From NCBI GenBank assembly GCA_963792405.1, contig CAWBVU010000001.1, positions 124,001-188,000 of the forward strand: 64,000 nt of DNA, given 5' to 3'. Source of the stretch: SZUA-442 sp963792405. GTDB taxonomy: Bacteria > Actinomycetota > Acidimicrobiia > Spongiisociales > UBA5794. Shown here in pieces: positions 51,870 to 61,292 of this stretch. The stretch's first letter is position 1. Every line of letters starts with the position of its first letter. Under the pieces are notes generated by a model. It was not told the origin of the DNA and made no database searches. It saw only the letters and a program-made list of their open reading frames with translations. The translations under genes were made by a program, and so were the position numbers.

Positions 51870-54038
51870 GTGATCACCACCTTCCGGCGCATCCTGGCGT
51901 TCTGGTCCCCGCACCGGGGTATCGGCGTGGGTCTCGCCATCGCCATGGTGTTCCGAGCCGTGTTCACGATCGTGCTGGCCCTCGCCATCGAGTTCGTGAT
52001 CGACCAGGTCATCGAACCGACGAGCGACACCCCGATGTGGATGCTCCTCCTGTTCCTCGGCACCGGATTCACCGTGTCCTTCATCGCGGGCATCGTCGCC
52101 GCGAACCTCTCAGCCCGAGCATCGGCCGACATCATCGCCGACGTCCGTGTGTCCGTCTTCGAGCACCTCCAGGCCCTGCCGATGTGGTTCCACGATCGGG
52201 CCACGGCCGGTGACCTCATCGGTCACTTCTCGTCCGACATCGCGCAACTGTCGAGGGGCGTCATCACAACGCCGCTGATCGGTCTGCGATCCCTCGCTGC
52301 GATGGCCCTGTACATCCCCGTGATGTTCCTGTTCGACTGGCGCCTCGCCACGGTGTCGATCGTCGTGATCCCCATCGTCGTGTGGCTCGTGTACCGCTAC
52401 GCACCAGACTCGGAGGCTGCCCTCGACGAGGAGAAGCAGGGCGTCGCCGACGTGCTCGACGAGGTCTCGACGAACCTGCGCGTCCAACTCCTGTTGCGAT
52501 CGTTCGGTGCGAGGGAGGGATCCATCCGACGGTTCCGGGGGAGAATCGACCACTTGCGTGATGCGTCGCGGAGAGCCGAGACCCGCATCGGGCTGGAGAC
52601 GGTCATCTCCGAGTACGCGCTCGAGGCCACGAACCTCTCGATCATCCTCCTCGGGGCCTCGTTCGCCTTTGCCGGATCGCTCGATCCCGGCGCATTCGCC
52701 GCCTTCTCCGCCATCCTCATCGAGTTCTCCTACCAGGCGAGCCTCGTCGGCATGGACGTGCTGCCTGCGATCAAACAGTCCGAGGCGGGGATCCGGCGCA
52801 TCGACCGCCTGCTGTCCGTCGAACCCGACACTGTCCCCGACCACGCCGTGATCGCCCCCGACCTCCGGACCGGGATACGGCTGACCGACGTGAGGCTCCG
52901 GTACCGAAGCGACGGGCCGGACCGGGTCGACGGACTATCGATCGACATTCCCGCCATGTCGCACGTGGCGATCGTGGGTGCCAACGGATCGGGGAAGACC
53001 TCGGTGCTGAGCGCCCTCCTCGGGCTGTACCCACTCGCCGGAGGATCCGTCGCCGTGGGCGGAGTCGATCTGTCCACCGTGGACATCGACGAACTGCGCA
53101 CCCGTGTCGGGGTCGCGTTCCAGCAGACCCTGCTGCTCGACGGCTCGCTGCGTGAGAACGTGACACTCGGCGACGAGCGGTACACCGACGCCGACCTCGA
53201 CCGTGCCATCCGCGCCGCAGGCCTCGAGGGAATCGTGGACCGCCTCGTGCACGGTGTCGACACCGAGATCGGAGGCTCGGGTCTGGTGCTGTCAGGCGGT
53301 GAGGCCCAACGCGTCGGGATCGCGAGGGCGATCATCCGCGATCCCCAGATGCTCCTCCTCGACGAGGTCTCGTCCGGTCTCGACCCCGCCTCCGAGGCCG
53401 ACCTCCTGCGGGTGATCGACCAGCTGAGGGAGAGCCGAAGCATCATCAGCGTCACCCATCGCCTCGAGTCCGCTCGAAACGCCGATCTCATCCTCGTCAT
53501 GGAGGGTGGCCGCCTCGTCGAGCAGGGGGCGTTCGATGAGCTCCTCCTCGCGGGCGGTGTCTTCGAGTCGATGTGGACGAAGCAACACGGCTTCGACGTC
53601 AGCGCCAACGGCCTGTCCGCCACCGTCACCCCGGAGAGGCTCGCCCGCATCCCGCTCTTCAAGGACCTCGACCACGCGACGCTCGAGTCACTTGCGACGA
53701 GGTTCCAGTCGGAACTCGTCGACCACGATCAGGTCGTCTTCGAGGAGGGGGGCGTGGGCGATGCCTTCTACGTCATCGCCAGGGGGGTCGTCGACGTGAT
53801 CCGCCGCGGCGCGGACGGCCCCCGGGTCGTGGCGACGCTCGCCGATGGGGACTTCTTCGGGGAGATGGCCCTCCTGTCGAGCGACCGGCGGAACGCCACC
53901 GTGCGCACGAAGGGCGTCACGACCCTGCTTCGGCTCGACCAGCAGGCATTCGACGACCTGATGGCATCGGCCCCTGAGGCCCGGGCCATCATCGATGCGG
54001 CGGCAGCGGCACGTGCGGAGCAGAACCGATCGGGTTGA
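51870..54038 (+). CDS. ABC exporter fused to a cyclic-nucleotide-binding domain
   Basis: This 722-residue protein joins an ABC exporter membrane domain (six helices, residues 5-310), an ATPase (Walker A GANGSGKTSVLS, signature LSGGEAQRVGIARA, Walker B MLLLDEVSSG) and a C-terminal cNMP/Crp-like domain (IPLFKDLDHATLESLATRFQ, then FEEGGVGDAFYVIARGVVDVI and DGDFFGEMALLSSDRRNATV) that ends the protein. The ABC part resembles multidrug/lipid exporters; the sensor domain suggests activity controlled by a cyclic nucleotide. GTG 51870 is taken; TTG at 51840 is also in frame but overlaps a TAGGTT box. Confidence 0.9.
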   Translation: MITTFRRILAFWSPHRGIGVGLAIAMVFRAVFTIVLALAIEFVIDQVIEPTSDTPMWMLLLFLGTGFTVSFIAGIVAANLSARASADIIADVRVSVFEHLQALPMWFHDRATAGDLIGHFSSDIAQLSRGVITTPLIGLRSLAAMALYIPVMFLFDWRLATVSIVVIPIVVWLVYRYAPDSEAALDEEKQGVADVLDEVSTNLRVQLLLRSFGAREGSIRRFRGRIDHLRDASRRAETRIGLETVISEYALEATNLSIILLGASFAFAGSLDPGAFAAFSAILIEFSYQASLVGMDVLPAIKQSEAGIRRIDRLLSVEPDTVPDHAVIAPDLRTGIRLTDVRLRYRSDGPDRVDGLSIDIPAMSHVAIVGANGSGKTSVLSALLGLYPLAGGSVAVGGVDLSTVDIDELRTRVGVAFQQTLLLDGSLRENVTLGDERYTDADLDRAIRAAGLEGIVDRLVHGVDTEIGGSGLVLSGGEAQRVGIARAIIRDPQMLLLDEVSSGLDPASEADLLRVIDQLRESRSIISVTHRLESARNADLILVMEGGRLVEQGAFDELLLAGGVFESMWTKQHGFDVSANGLSATVTPERLARIPLFKDLDHATLESLATRFQSELVDHDQVVFEEGGVGDAFYVIARGVVDVIRRGADGPRVVATLADGDFFGEMALLSSDRRNATVRTKGVTTLLRLDQQAFDDLMASAPEARAIIDAAAAARAEQNRSG

Positions 54039-54042
54039 CGGG

Positions 54043-54960
54043 TCAGGCCTCGTGGACGAGGTCGACGACGTCCGCCATCGCCTCGACCCCTGCCGTCGTC
54101 TTGTCGGTGAGGTCGCACCGCACCTCCTCGATGCCAAGCGACTCGAGTCCCAGGATGAACGAGGCGATCTCCTCGGTGGTCCCCGTGATCGGGTGGGACA
54201 GCTTGGCCCCATCTGCCGTGAAGCCCGGAGGCACGATCGAATAGAGGTCGAACGTGCGGACCACCGATGACGGGTCGCGGCCGATGTCCCCGCACGCGCC
54301 CTCGAGCATCCCCACGAGCGGTCCCACCCGATCGATGATCTGGTCGAGGGTCTCGTCCCAGCCCCACCAGTTCCACGCATCCGCGTACCTGGCGACGAGT
54401 CGCAGCATCTTCGGCCCGCCCGCGGCGATGTTGATCGGCGGCCCGTTGTCGTGAGGTCCGCGCAGCACCAGCTCGGCGGCGGTGGCGCTCCAGTAGTCCC
54501 CCTGGTGGTCGACGGCCCCGTTCCGGAGGAGGTCGTGGATGATGGCGATGGCCTCGGCGAAGCGTGAGAAGCGCATGTCGGTGGGGAATCCGAACGCCTC
54601 GTAGTCGGAGTCGAAGGTGTTCCCCGCTCCGATACCGAGGACGTAGCGCCCGCCGGAGATCTCGTCCAGGGTCGTGGCCATGCTCGCCGTCAACGCCGGT
54701 GACCGATACGGGGCGTTGATGACGGACTGGCCGAAGTGGATCCGATCGGTCGCCTCGGCCAGGGCTGCGGCGATCGTCATGGACTCCCAACTCCCGTCAG
54801 TCGTGCCGTCGTCGAAGCGATACAGCAGGGCGTCCTCGAACACGAACATGTCGAAGCCGACGTCCTCGGCCGTTCGTGCGAGGGATCGCACGGATTCCCA
54901 TGTCGGGTGGAGGTCGCCTCCTGGGCGGCCGTGGAGCTGGGCGATGAGTCCGATGCGCAT
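54043..54960 (-). CDS. LLM-class F420-dependent oxidoreductase (copy 2)
   Basis: This 305-residue protein is a paralogue of the gene at 47891: VGFDMFVFEDALLY, TLDEISGGRYVLGIGAGNTFDSDY, AEAIAIIHDLLRNG, GPPINIAAGGPKMLRLVARYADAWNWWGWDET. Active-site and F420-binding style are those of the LLM family; the substrate is unknown. It converges on the ABC-cNMP gene with 4 bp between stops and is divergent from the patatin gene. Confidence 0.9.
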   Translation of the reverse strand: MRIGLIAQLHGRPGGDLHPTWESVRSLARTAEDVGFDMFVFEDALLYRFDDGTTDGSWESMTIAAALAEATDRIHFGQSVINAPYRSPALTASMATTLDEISGGRYVLGIGAGNTFDSDYEAFGFPTDMRFSRFAEAIAIIHDLLRNGAVDHQGDYWSATAAELVLRGPHDNGPPINIAAGGPKMLRLVARYADAWNWWGWDETLDQIIDRVGPLVGMLEGACGDIGRDPSSVVRTFDLYSIVPPGFTADGAKLSHPITGTTEEIASFILGLESLGIEEVRCDLTDKTTAGVEAMADVVDLVHEA

Positions 54961-55027
54961 CGGGCGAGCCTACGCGAGTGTGTGGGCGCCTTCCAACCGG
55001 CTCCGGGCATGGGATTGGTCGTGCGAC

Positions 55028-55033
55028 TAGCGT
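55028..55033 (+). promoter_or_regulatory. -10 box TAGCGT of the patatin gene
   Basis: TAGCGT preceded by GAC, 25 bp upstream of the GTG at 55059, with GAAGGGAAGG as ribosome site between. Confidence 0.45.
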
Positions 55034-55058
55034 CCCCGACCGAGCGAAGGGAAGGCGC

Positions 55059-56864
55059 GTGGGGACCGAACGCACACTCGATTGGTCGACGGACGACATC
55101 GTCCGGCACCTGCGCGCGAGTTCCGTCTTCCGCAACCTCGACGGCCAGATGCTCCACGCGATCGCCGACGCAGCCACCATCCTCCTCGTCGCCGCCGGCG
55201 ACACGGTGATCGCCGAGGGGGATCGGGGGGACGAGGCGTTCGTGATCGTCGCGGGTCGCCTCGATGTGCTCATCTCCAGCGGCGACGAAGACCCGACGAT
55301 CGTCAACAATCTGGGGCCAGGCGATGTGGTGGGCGAGATGGCCCTCATCACCGATGAGCCCCGGTCGGCAACGGTCAGGGCTCGGCGGGACTCGGCCCTG
55401 GTCCGGATCCCTGCGGAGGACTTCCGCTCGATCGTGCTGGACCATCCCAACGTGCTCCTCGACGTGACCCGCACCGTGATGGACCGACTCAACCGTTCGA
55501 TCCACGGCGAACGTCCGGAGCGGTCCACCACCGTCATCGGCATCGTCCCGGCAGGGACCCTGCCCGCCCACCGGGAGTTCGCCACCGACTTCGCCTCCGT
55601 GTTCCCCGGGAGGGACGTCGCCGTCGTGTCGGTCGACGACGCCAGGGGCGCCTTCGGGGCCACGCCCACTCGGGGTGAGGTGGCGCAGTACCTCCACCGG
55701 ATCGAGGACGCGAACGACGTCGTGATCCTCGTCGGCGACGAGGGCGACGCCGAGTGGACGACCCTGTGCCATCGCCAGTCCGACGTCACCCTCCTCGTGG
55801 GGCGCGCCGTGGGTCTCGGCACCCTCGGGCCCAACGAAGCAGCGATCGCGGCAGCGGGCAATGGCTCGTCGCAGAGCCACCTCGTCCTCGTGCACGGATC
55901 CGATCGGCCGCACGGCACGGCGCAGGCACTCGGGCTTCGCTCGACCGTCAGGCACCATCACGTCCGCACCGGGTCGATCGACGACACCGCACGGGTAGCG
56001 CGAATCGTCCGCGGTGACAACGTCGGCATCGTCTTCGGCGGCGGCGGTGCGAGGGGGTTCGCCCATCTCGGCGTCCTCAAGGCGCTCCTCGAGGGAGGCG
56101 TCCCCGTGGATCACGTCGGGGGCGCGAGCATCGGCTCGTCGGTCGCCGCCGGATATGCGATGGGGTGGGAGTGGGACCGGATCGTCGAGCTTGCGCGCTG
56201 GGTGACCTTCGAGCGCGGCCGCATCGTCGACTCCACCCTCCCTGCCGTGTCACTCGGGCGGGGGAGGCGGCTCACGACCGGGATGCGGGAGAGCTATGGG
56301 GACACGGACATCCGGGACCTGTGGGTCGACTTCTTCTGCGTCAGCAGCGACCTCACCGACGGAGCCGTGTATGCGCACCGCAGCGGGCCCGTGTGGTCCG
56401 CGGTGCGGTCGAGCGTTGCGATCCCCGGCATCCTCCCGCCGATGCGATCGGCGGAGGGGCACGTCCTCGTCGACGGAGGGATCCTCGACAACGTCCCCAC
56501 GGCATCGATGCGCGCCCTCAACGAACCGAGGACCGTGATCGCCGTCGACCTCAGGGCACCGACGGCGCTGCCGTCGAAGGACCTTCCCGCCGATGGTGAC
56601 CTGTCCGGATGGAAGGTCGCCCGCCATCGCTGGTTGCCGTGGCGCGAGCGCCTGGAGGTGCCGGGCATCATGGAGACGCTCATCGCCGCGTCGACGCTCA
56701 GCGGCAGACCCGAGGGCGCTGACGCCGACATCGTGATCCATCCCGACGTGGAGCGCTTCGGCTTCATGGACTTCGCCTCGTGGGAGCACCTGATCGAGGC
56801 TGGCTACCGCGAGGGGGCTCGAGTGATCGAGGAGGGAAGGTTGCCGGTCACGCGATCAGGCTGA
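55059..56864 (+). CDS. Patatin-like phospholipase with N-terminal cNMP-binding domain
   Basis: This 601-residue protein has a Crp-like cyclic-nucleotide domain (residues 15-125; GDTVIAEGDRGDEAFVIVAGRLDVLI, GDVVGEMALITDEPRSATV), a linker region with a degenerate P-loop-like segment, and a C-terminal patatin domain: oxyanion GGGGARGFAHLG, serine elbow GASIGSS, and the Asp of the dyad in VDGGILDN. It is a serine lipase/lysophospholipase of the NTE/RssA type, likely at the membrane. The GTG at 55059 is preferred; the frame starts earlier at 54978. It pairs with the ABC-cNMP gene nearby. Confidence 0.92.
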   Translation: MGTERTLDWSTDDIVRHLRASSVFRNLDGQMLHAIADAATILLVAAGDTVIAEGDRGDEAFVIVAGRLDVLISSGDEDPTIVNNLGPGDVVGEMALITDEPRSATVRARRDSALVRIPAEDFRSIVLDHPNVLLDVTRTVMDRLNRSIHGERPERSTTVIGIVPAGTLPAHREFATDFASVFPGRDVAVVSVDDARGAFGATPTRGEVAQYLHRIEDANDVVILVGDEGDAEWTTLCHRQSDVTLLVGRAVGLGTLGPNEAAIAAAGNGSSQSHLVLVHGSDRPHGTAQALGLRSTVRHHHVRTGSIDDTARVARIVRGDNVGIVFGGGGARGFAHLGVLKALLEGGVPVDHVGGASIGSSVAAGYAMGWEWDRIVELARWVTFERGRIVDSTLPAVSLGRGRRLTTGMRESYGDTDIRDLWVDFFCVSSDLTDGAVYAHRSGPVWSAVRSSVAIPGILPPMRSAEGHVLVDGGILDNVPTASMRALNEPRTVIAVDLRAPTALPSKDLPADGDLSGWKVARHRWLPWRERLEVPGIMETLIAASTLSGRPEGADADIVIHPDVERFGFMDFASWEHLIEAGYREGARVIEEGRLPVTRSG

Positions 56865-57075
56865 TCCCGCCCCACAGTGCGATGAGGACGCCGACGCCGA
56901 GCAGCCAGTAGGCCCTGCCCCTGCGAAACTCCCCGGTCTCGTCCTTCGGCTTCTCGCCCCTGCGGTGCTTGTAGATCGCATAGGCGTTCCCCAGCACCAT
57001 CGCCAGACCCATCGCAAGCGCCAGCTGCTTGAGCAGGACATCGAGATTCAGGATGTCGACCGGATCACTCTCCAC
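56848..57075 (-). CDS. Small two-helix membrane protein
   Basis: This 75-residue protein reads VLLKQLALAMGLAMVLGNAYAIYKHRRGE, then a charged turn and AYWLLGVGVLIALWGGISLIA. It is a known style of small uncharacterised actinobacterial membrane protein. GTG at 57075 follows a TACCTT box by 6 bp, so it is leaderless. Its last 17 bp overlap the patatin gene end on the opposite strand. Confidence 0.6.
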   Translation of the reverse strand: MESDPVDILNLDVLLKQLALAMGLAMVLGNAYAIYKHRRGEKPKDETGEFRRGRAYWLLGVGVLIALWGGISLIA

Positions 57076-57081
57076 CCCGGA

Positions 57082-57087
57082 AAGGTA
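57082..57087 (-). promoter_or_regulatory. -10 box TACCTT of the small membrane protein
   Basis: TACCTT on the minus strand, 6 bp before the GTG at 57075; no ribosome site exists between. Confidence 0.4.
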
Positions 57088-57120
57088 GTGCCCGCCCTCT
57101 TTGCGTCGCCTCGAGCCATG

Positions 57121-57965
57121 CCTCCCTCTCCCCTTTGGGGGAGATGCCCTGCAGGCCGCCTTTCCCATCTCCCCCTTTGGGGGAGATGCCCGGAGGGCAG
57201 AGGGGGGAGTGGGGTGCGGGAGGCGTCCGTCTCCTTCTCCCCCTTTGGGGGAGATGCCCGAAGGGCAGAGGGGGGAGTGCGATGCGGGAGGCGTCCGTCT
57301 CCTTCTCCTTCTCCCCCTTTGGGGGAGATGCCCTGCAGGCCGCCTTTCCCATCTCCCCCTTTGGGGGAGATGCCCGAAGGGCAGAGGGGGGAGTGCGGTG
57401 CAGGAGGCCTGGTTCGAGGCTTCGTCTGTGAGGCTACGGCCCTCTCTGCGTCGCTTCGCTCCGCGTCTCTCCCGCGGGGAGAGACGAAGCAGGATGCCCT
57501 CTCTGCGTCGCTTCGCTCCGCGTCTCTCCCGAATGGGAGTCGATCACCTCGTGATCGTCGACTTCTGCCGGTGCGCTGGTGTCTGGCACAGTAGACGGAG
57601 ACTGGCCGTGTGGCCGCACAAGACTTCAGGGAGAGACGGAGGTGGTGCTCGCTTCGCTCGCTCATCCTTCCTTGGGGCGAGATGCGCGAACGCCATGTCT
57701 TCTCACCTCTTGCGGGAAGTGCCCGTACCCATGCTTCCTTCTCCCCCTTTGGGGGAGATGCCCGGAGGGCAGAGGGGGGAGTGGGGTGCGGGAGGCGTCT
57801 GTCTCCTTCTCCCCCTTTGGGGGAGATGCCCGAAGGGCAGAGGGGGGAGTGCGGTGCGGGAGGCGTCCGTCAGTACTGCGGCCCTCTCTGCGTCGCTTCG
57901 CTCCGCGTCTCTCCCGCGGGGAGAGACATGGCCGGATGCGCCCTCTCTGCGTGTCGTGTGGCGGT
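57121..57965. repeat. Modular palindromic repeat cluster 1
   Basis: No gene is supported here. Unit A occurs about seven times: a hairpin core CTCCCCCTTTGGGGGAG then GCCCGAAGGGC and AGAGGGGGGAG (cores near 57131, 57172, 57241, 57315, 57356, 57748 and 57822). Two A copies are cut short into a CTGCAGGCCGCCTTTCCC variant. Unit B occurs about three times: CCCTCTCTGCGTCGCTTCGC and a hairpin GTCTCTCCCGCGGGGAGAGAC (near 57440, 57497 and 57878), plus a partial near 57943. A linker GCGGGAGGCGTCCGTC joins A to the next unit, and a short unit C (GCTCGCTTCGCTCGCTC) lies near 57647. Confidence 0.85.
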
Positions 57966-58001
57966 CGTGTAGCATCGAGTGAGGCGTCTCCGGGGAGGGC
58001 C

Positions 58002-58945
58002 ATGTCATCACATACGCTCGAGGTGTTGGACCTCACCAAGCGATTCGGATCACTCGTGGCAGTGGACGGGGTGTCGTTCCACATCGGCGACGGCGAGACC
58101 TACGGCCTGCTGGGGCCGAACGGCGCCGGCAAGACCACGACGATCTCCATGGTGGCCGGCCTCCTCCAGTCCGATTCGGGCACCGTCCAGGTCGAGGGGG
58201 ATGTCATGACCACGACCACGGTCGCGACCAAGGAGCGCATCGGGCTCGTCCCGCAGGAGCTGGCGATCTACCCGGATCTGACGGGCAGGGAGAACCTCGT
58301 CTTCTTCGGCCGGCTCTACGGCATGGCAGGAAGCGACCTCGATGGCCGCGTCCGGCGGAGGTCCTCGAGGTGATCGGCCTCACGGACCGGGCGAAGGATC
58401 GGGCCAAGGAGTACTCGGGAGGCATGCAGCGACGCCTCAACATCGGGATCGGCCTGCTCCACCAGCCGCAGCTGCTCATCCTCGACGAACCGACCGTGGG
58501 GGTCGACCCCCAGTCGAGGAACGCCATCCTCGAGAGTGTGGAGCGCCTCGCAGGCGAGGGGATGTCGGTGTTGTACACCACCCACTACATGGAGGAGGCC
58601 GAGCGGCTCTGTGACCGTGTCGGGATCATCGACGAGGGGAAGATCCAGGCCGAGGGCACCAGACGCGAGCTCGTGTCGCTGGTCGGTGGGCATGACAGGG
58701 TGCGTCTGAGCGCCACGGGTCCGCTCGACCAGGCAGCGTCGGCCATCGATGCGCTGGACTCGGTCCAGGCGGCGTCGGTGAACGACGGCGGTATCGACAT
58801 CGTCGCGGCCGACGGCGGATCGGCCCTGACGGCGATCCTGGCGGCGGCATCCGAGAGCGGGGCCCACGTCACCAGCGTCGACATCGCAGAACCAGACCTC
58901 GAGAGTGTGTTCCTCCACCTCACGGGGAAGGCGTTGCGTGACTGA
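58002..58945 (+). pseudogene. ABC-2 type exporter ATPase, split by a frameshift
   Basis: The first frame (58002-58373) has LEVLDLTKRFGSLVAVDGVSF and Walker A GPNGAGKTTT and Q-loop LVPQELAIYPDLT, and stops early. The second frame (to 58945) has EYSGGMQRRLNIGIGLLHQPQLLILDEPTVGVDPQSRN, the H-loop TTHYMEEAE and a C-terminal domain. One missing base near 58351-58357 (in CCGGCGG) separates them; adding it gives a 314-residue drug-type ABC ATPase. It pairs with the two permeases downstream. Could be a sequencing error, since all motifs are intact. Confidence 0.85.
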
Positions 58946-60131
58946 TGGGACCTGCAGGGCTCATCGCCGGGAAGGACATCAAGCTCCGCCTTCGTGATCG
59001 CTCAGCGATCATCGTGGGGGTCGTCGCCCCCCTCGGACTCGCCCTCATCTTCAACATGGTCCTCGGCAACGTCGACGACACCATCCTCCCGACCTTCTCG
59101 GTCGCCGATCTCGACGATGGACCGGTGAGCAGCGGGTTCATCGAGGCCCTCGAGACCCTCGACGACCAAGGGGTCATCGTCCTCGAAGCCCCGGCATCGA
59201 GCGAGGCCGAGGCGCGACGCATGGCCGACGACCAGACGGTCACGTCGGTGATCGTGATCCCCGACGGCTTCTCGGAGGCAGTACAGGCCGGGCAACCGGC
59301 GTCGATCACCGTGATCGCCCACGCCGACTACCCCATTGCAGCCGAGATCGCCACGTCGATCGCCGACGGGTTCGCCTCGGAGGTCCGCACCGCCCAGCTC
59401 GCGGTGGCCACCACGGCTGGCTCCTCCGGAGGCTCCCTGACCCCTGATGAGATCCGCGCCATCGCCGTGAAGGCGTCGGCGGGACTGCCCGCGGCCATCG
59501 AGATCGGGGAGGTCGAGACAGCTACCAAGGAGCTCGACCTGTCCACGTTCTTCGCCGCGTCGATGTCGGTGTTCTTCCTCTTCTTCACCGTGTCGTTCGG
59601 GGTCAACGGGCTCCTGGAGGAGACGCAGCAGGGCACGATGGGTCGCCTGCTGGCCGCGCCGATCAGGCAGCTGTCCATCGTGACGGGGAAGGCGATCGTC
59701 AGCTTCGTGCTCGGTCTCGTCGCGATGACGATCCTGATCGTCGCGTCGAGCTTGCTGATCGGCGCCTCCTGGGGGAACCCGTTCGGCGTCGCGCGCTGGT
59801 CGTGACCGGGGTGCTGGCGGCGACCGGTCTGATGATGGTGGTGGCGGCCTACGCGCGCACACCCGAACAGGCGGGGAACCTCCAGGCGATCATCGCTGTC
59901 GGCCTCGGCATGCTCGGTGGCATCTTCTTCCCTCAGGGCCTCGGCACCGGGTTGCTGTCGTATGCGGCCTACATCAGCCCGCATCGTTGGTTCTTGGTGG
60001 GACTGAGCGACCTCGCAGGAGGTGGGGAGGTCTCGGTGATCCTGCCGTCGGTGCTCGGCCTCGTGGCCTTCGCGGTCATCAGCTGGGCATTTGCCATCGT
60101 TCGGTTCCGACGGAAGGGGCTCGCCACGTGA
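58945..60131 (+). pseudogene. ABC-2 permease 1, split by a frameshift
   Basis: The first frame (58945-59805) carries the N-terminal helix, a large outer domain (LPTFSVADLDDGPVSSGFIEAL ...) and three helices up to IGASWGNPFGVA. The second frame (to 60131) continues ALVVTGVLAATGLMMVVAAYA with the last helices (GMLGGIFFPQGLGTG, ISWAFAIVRFRRKG). One missing base near 59790-59796 separates them. Start overlaps the ATPase stop; end overlaps the next permease (GTGA). It is of the ABC2_membrane_3 type with an extracellular insertion, common in drug or lipid exporters. Confidence 0.85.
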
Positions 60132-61288
60132 AGTCCCTCACGATCGCGTACGTCGCCCTCCTCCGCCTCGTGCGGGACCGGTCGAACATCTTCTTCGTGT
60201 TCATCCTCCCCATCGGGATCATCCTCATCATCGGGGCCCAGTTCGGGGGTGGCTTCACGCCGACGCTCGGCGTCGTCGTCGAGGACGGTGCCGGCGCCCT
60301 CGGAGAAGACCTTGCGGTGGCGATCGAGGCGAGGGGCGACGTCGACGTTGTTCGATACGGGGGCTCGAGCAGCGTCGTCACGGCTGTCGAGCGGGGCAAC
60401 GTCCAGGCAGCCATCGTGATCCCTGACGGATACGATGCGACGTTGCGAGCGGGCGGCGTGGCGGACGTCGGCTACTACTCCCGACCGGACGCGGCCGTCT
60501 ACCAGACCATCATCAGGGCGGAGGTGTCCGATCAGGCCTCCCTCGTGCGTGCCGCGTGGTTCGCCGCGGCCGAGCAAGGCGTTGCGTTCGATGCGGCGCT
60601 CGCCACCGCCGTCGCTGCGAACGATGCGGTGGCTGGGGTCACGGTGCAGCAGGAGACCACAGGGAGCGCCCTCTTCCCTGCCTCCATCGGCCAATACGGC
60701 CTCGGGGCGTCGTCCCAACTCGTGCTGTTCATGTTCCTCACGGGCCTGACGGGTTCCGCAGCGCTCATCGAGACGCGCAGGCTCGGGGTGGCGAGCCGGA
60801 TGCTGTCCACCCCCACGACTGCGGGCACCGTCGTCACGGGTGAGGGGCTTGGCCGGTACGCCGTGGTGATGCTGCAAGGCCTCTACATCCTGTTCGCCAC
60901 GCTTCTCCTGTTCCAGGTCAACTGGGGAGATCCGCTTGGGGCGGCGGCGGTGATGGTGGTCTTCGGCGCCGTATGCGCGGGTGCCGCCATGCTGATGGGC
61001 ACGCTGTTCAAGAACGATCAGCAGGCAGGCGGCGTCAGCATCATCCTGGGCATCGGTCTCGCCGCCCTCGGAGGGTGCATGATCCCGATCGAGCTCTTCT
61101 CCGACACCATGCAGAAGGTGGCCCACATCACACCGCACGCCTGGGCGCTCGACGCATTCGCCGTGCTCGTGCGCGAGGACGGCACCGTTGCGGACATCCT
61201 TCCCGAGCTCGCGGTGCTCGGGGGCTTCGCCATCGTGCTGATCGGCATCAGCGGCTTCCGCCTCAGACGGGCGATGTCCACGACCTGA
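60128..61288 (+). CDS. ABC-2 permease 2
   Basis: This 386-residue protein has one N-terminal helix (SNIFFVFILPIGIILIIGAQF), a large outer domain (TPTLGVVVEDGAGALGEDLAVAI ...) and five C-terminal helices with the ABC-2 core MLSTPTTAGTVVTGEGLGRYAV. It forms a pair with permease 1 and the ATPase. The GTG at 60128 overlaps the upstream stop. No substrate can be told. It is intact, unlike its two partners. Confidence 0.88.
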   Translation: MKSLTIAYVALLRLVRDRSNIFFVFILPIGIILIIGAQFGGGFTPTLGVVVEDGAGALGEDLAVAIEARGDVDVVRYGGSSSVVTAVERGNVQAAIVIPDGYDATLRAGGVADVGYYSRPDAAVYQTIIRAEVSDQASLVRAAWFAAAEQGVAFDAALATAVAANDAVAGVTVQQETTGSALFPASIGQYGLGASSQLVLFMFLTGLTGSAALIETRRLGVASRMLSTPTTAGTVVTGEGLGRYAVVMLQGLYILFATLLLFQVNWGDPLGAAAVMVVFGAVCAGAAMLMGTLFKNDQQAGGVSIILGIGLAALGGCMIPIELFSDTMQKVAHITPHAWALDAFAVLVREDGTVADILPELAVLGGFAIVLIGISGFRLRRAMSTT

Positions 61289-61292
61289 TGCC

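Noticed and set aside
57870..57880. TACTGCGG as a further PadR half-site
   Set aside because: It is the linker of repeat units (CAGTACTGCGG) and has no partner half-site.
57121..57965. CRISPR-like array
   Set aside because: Units are adjacent or variably spaced, palindromic, of different length and lack unique spacers of constant size; no cas genes are present.
57101..57982. Long frames with PLWGRCP or PLGEMPEGQRG repeats in the repeat clusters
   Set aside because: They are translations of palindromic repeat DNA; the same peptide appears in several frames and both strands.
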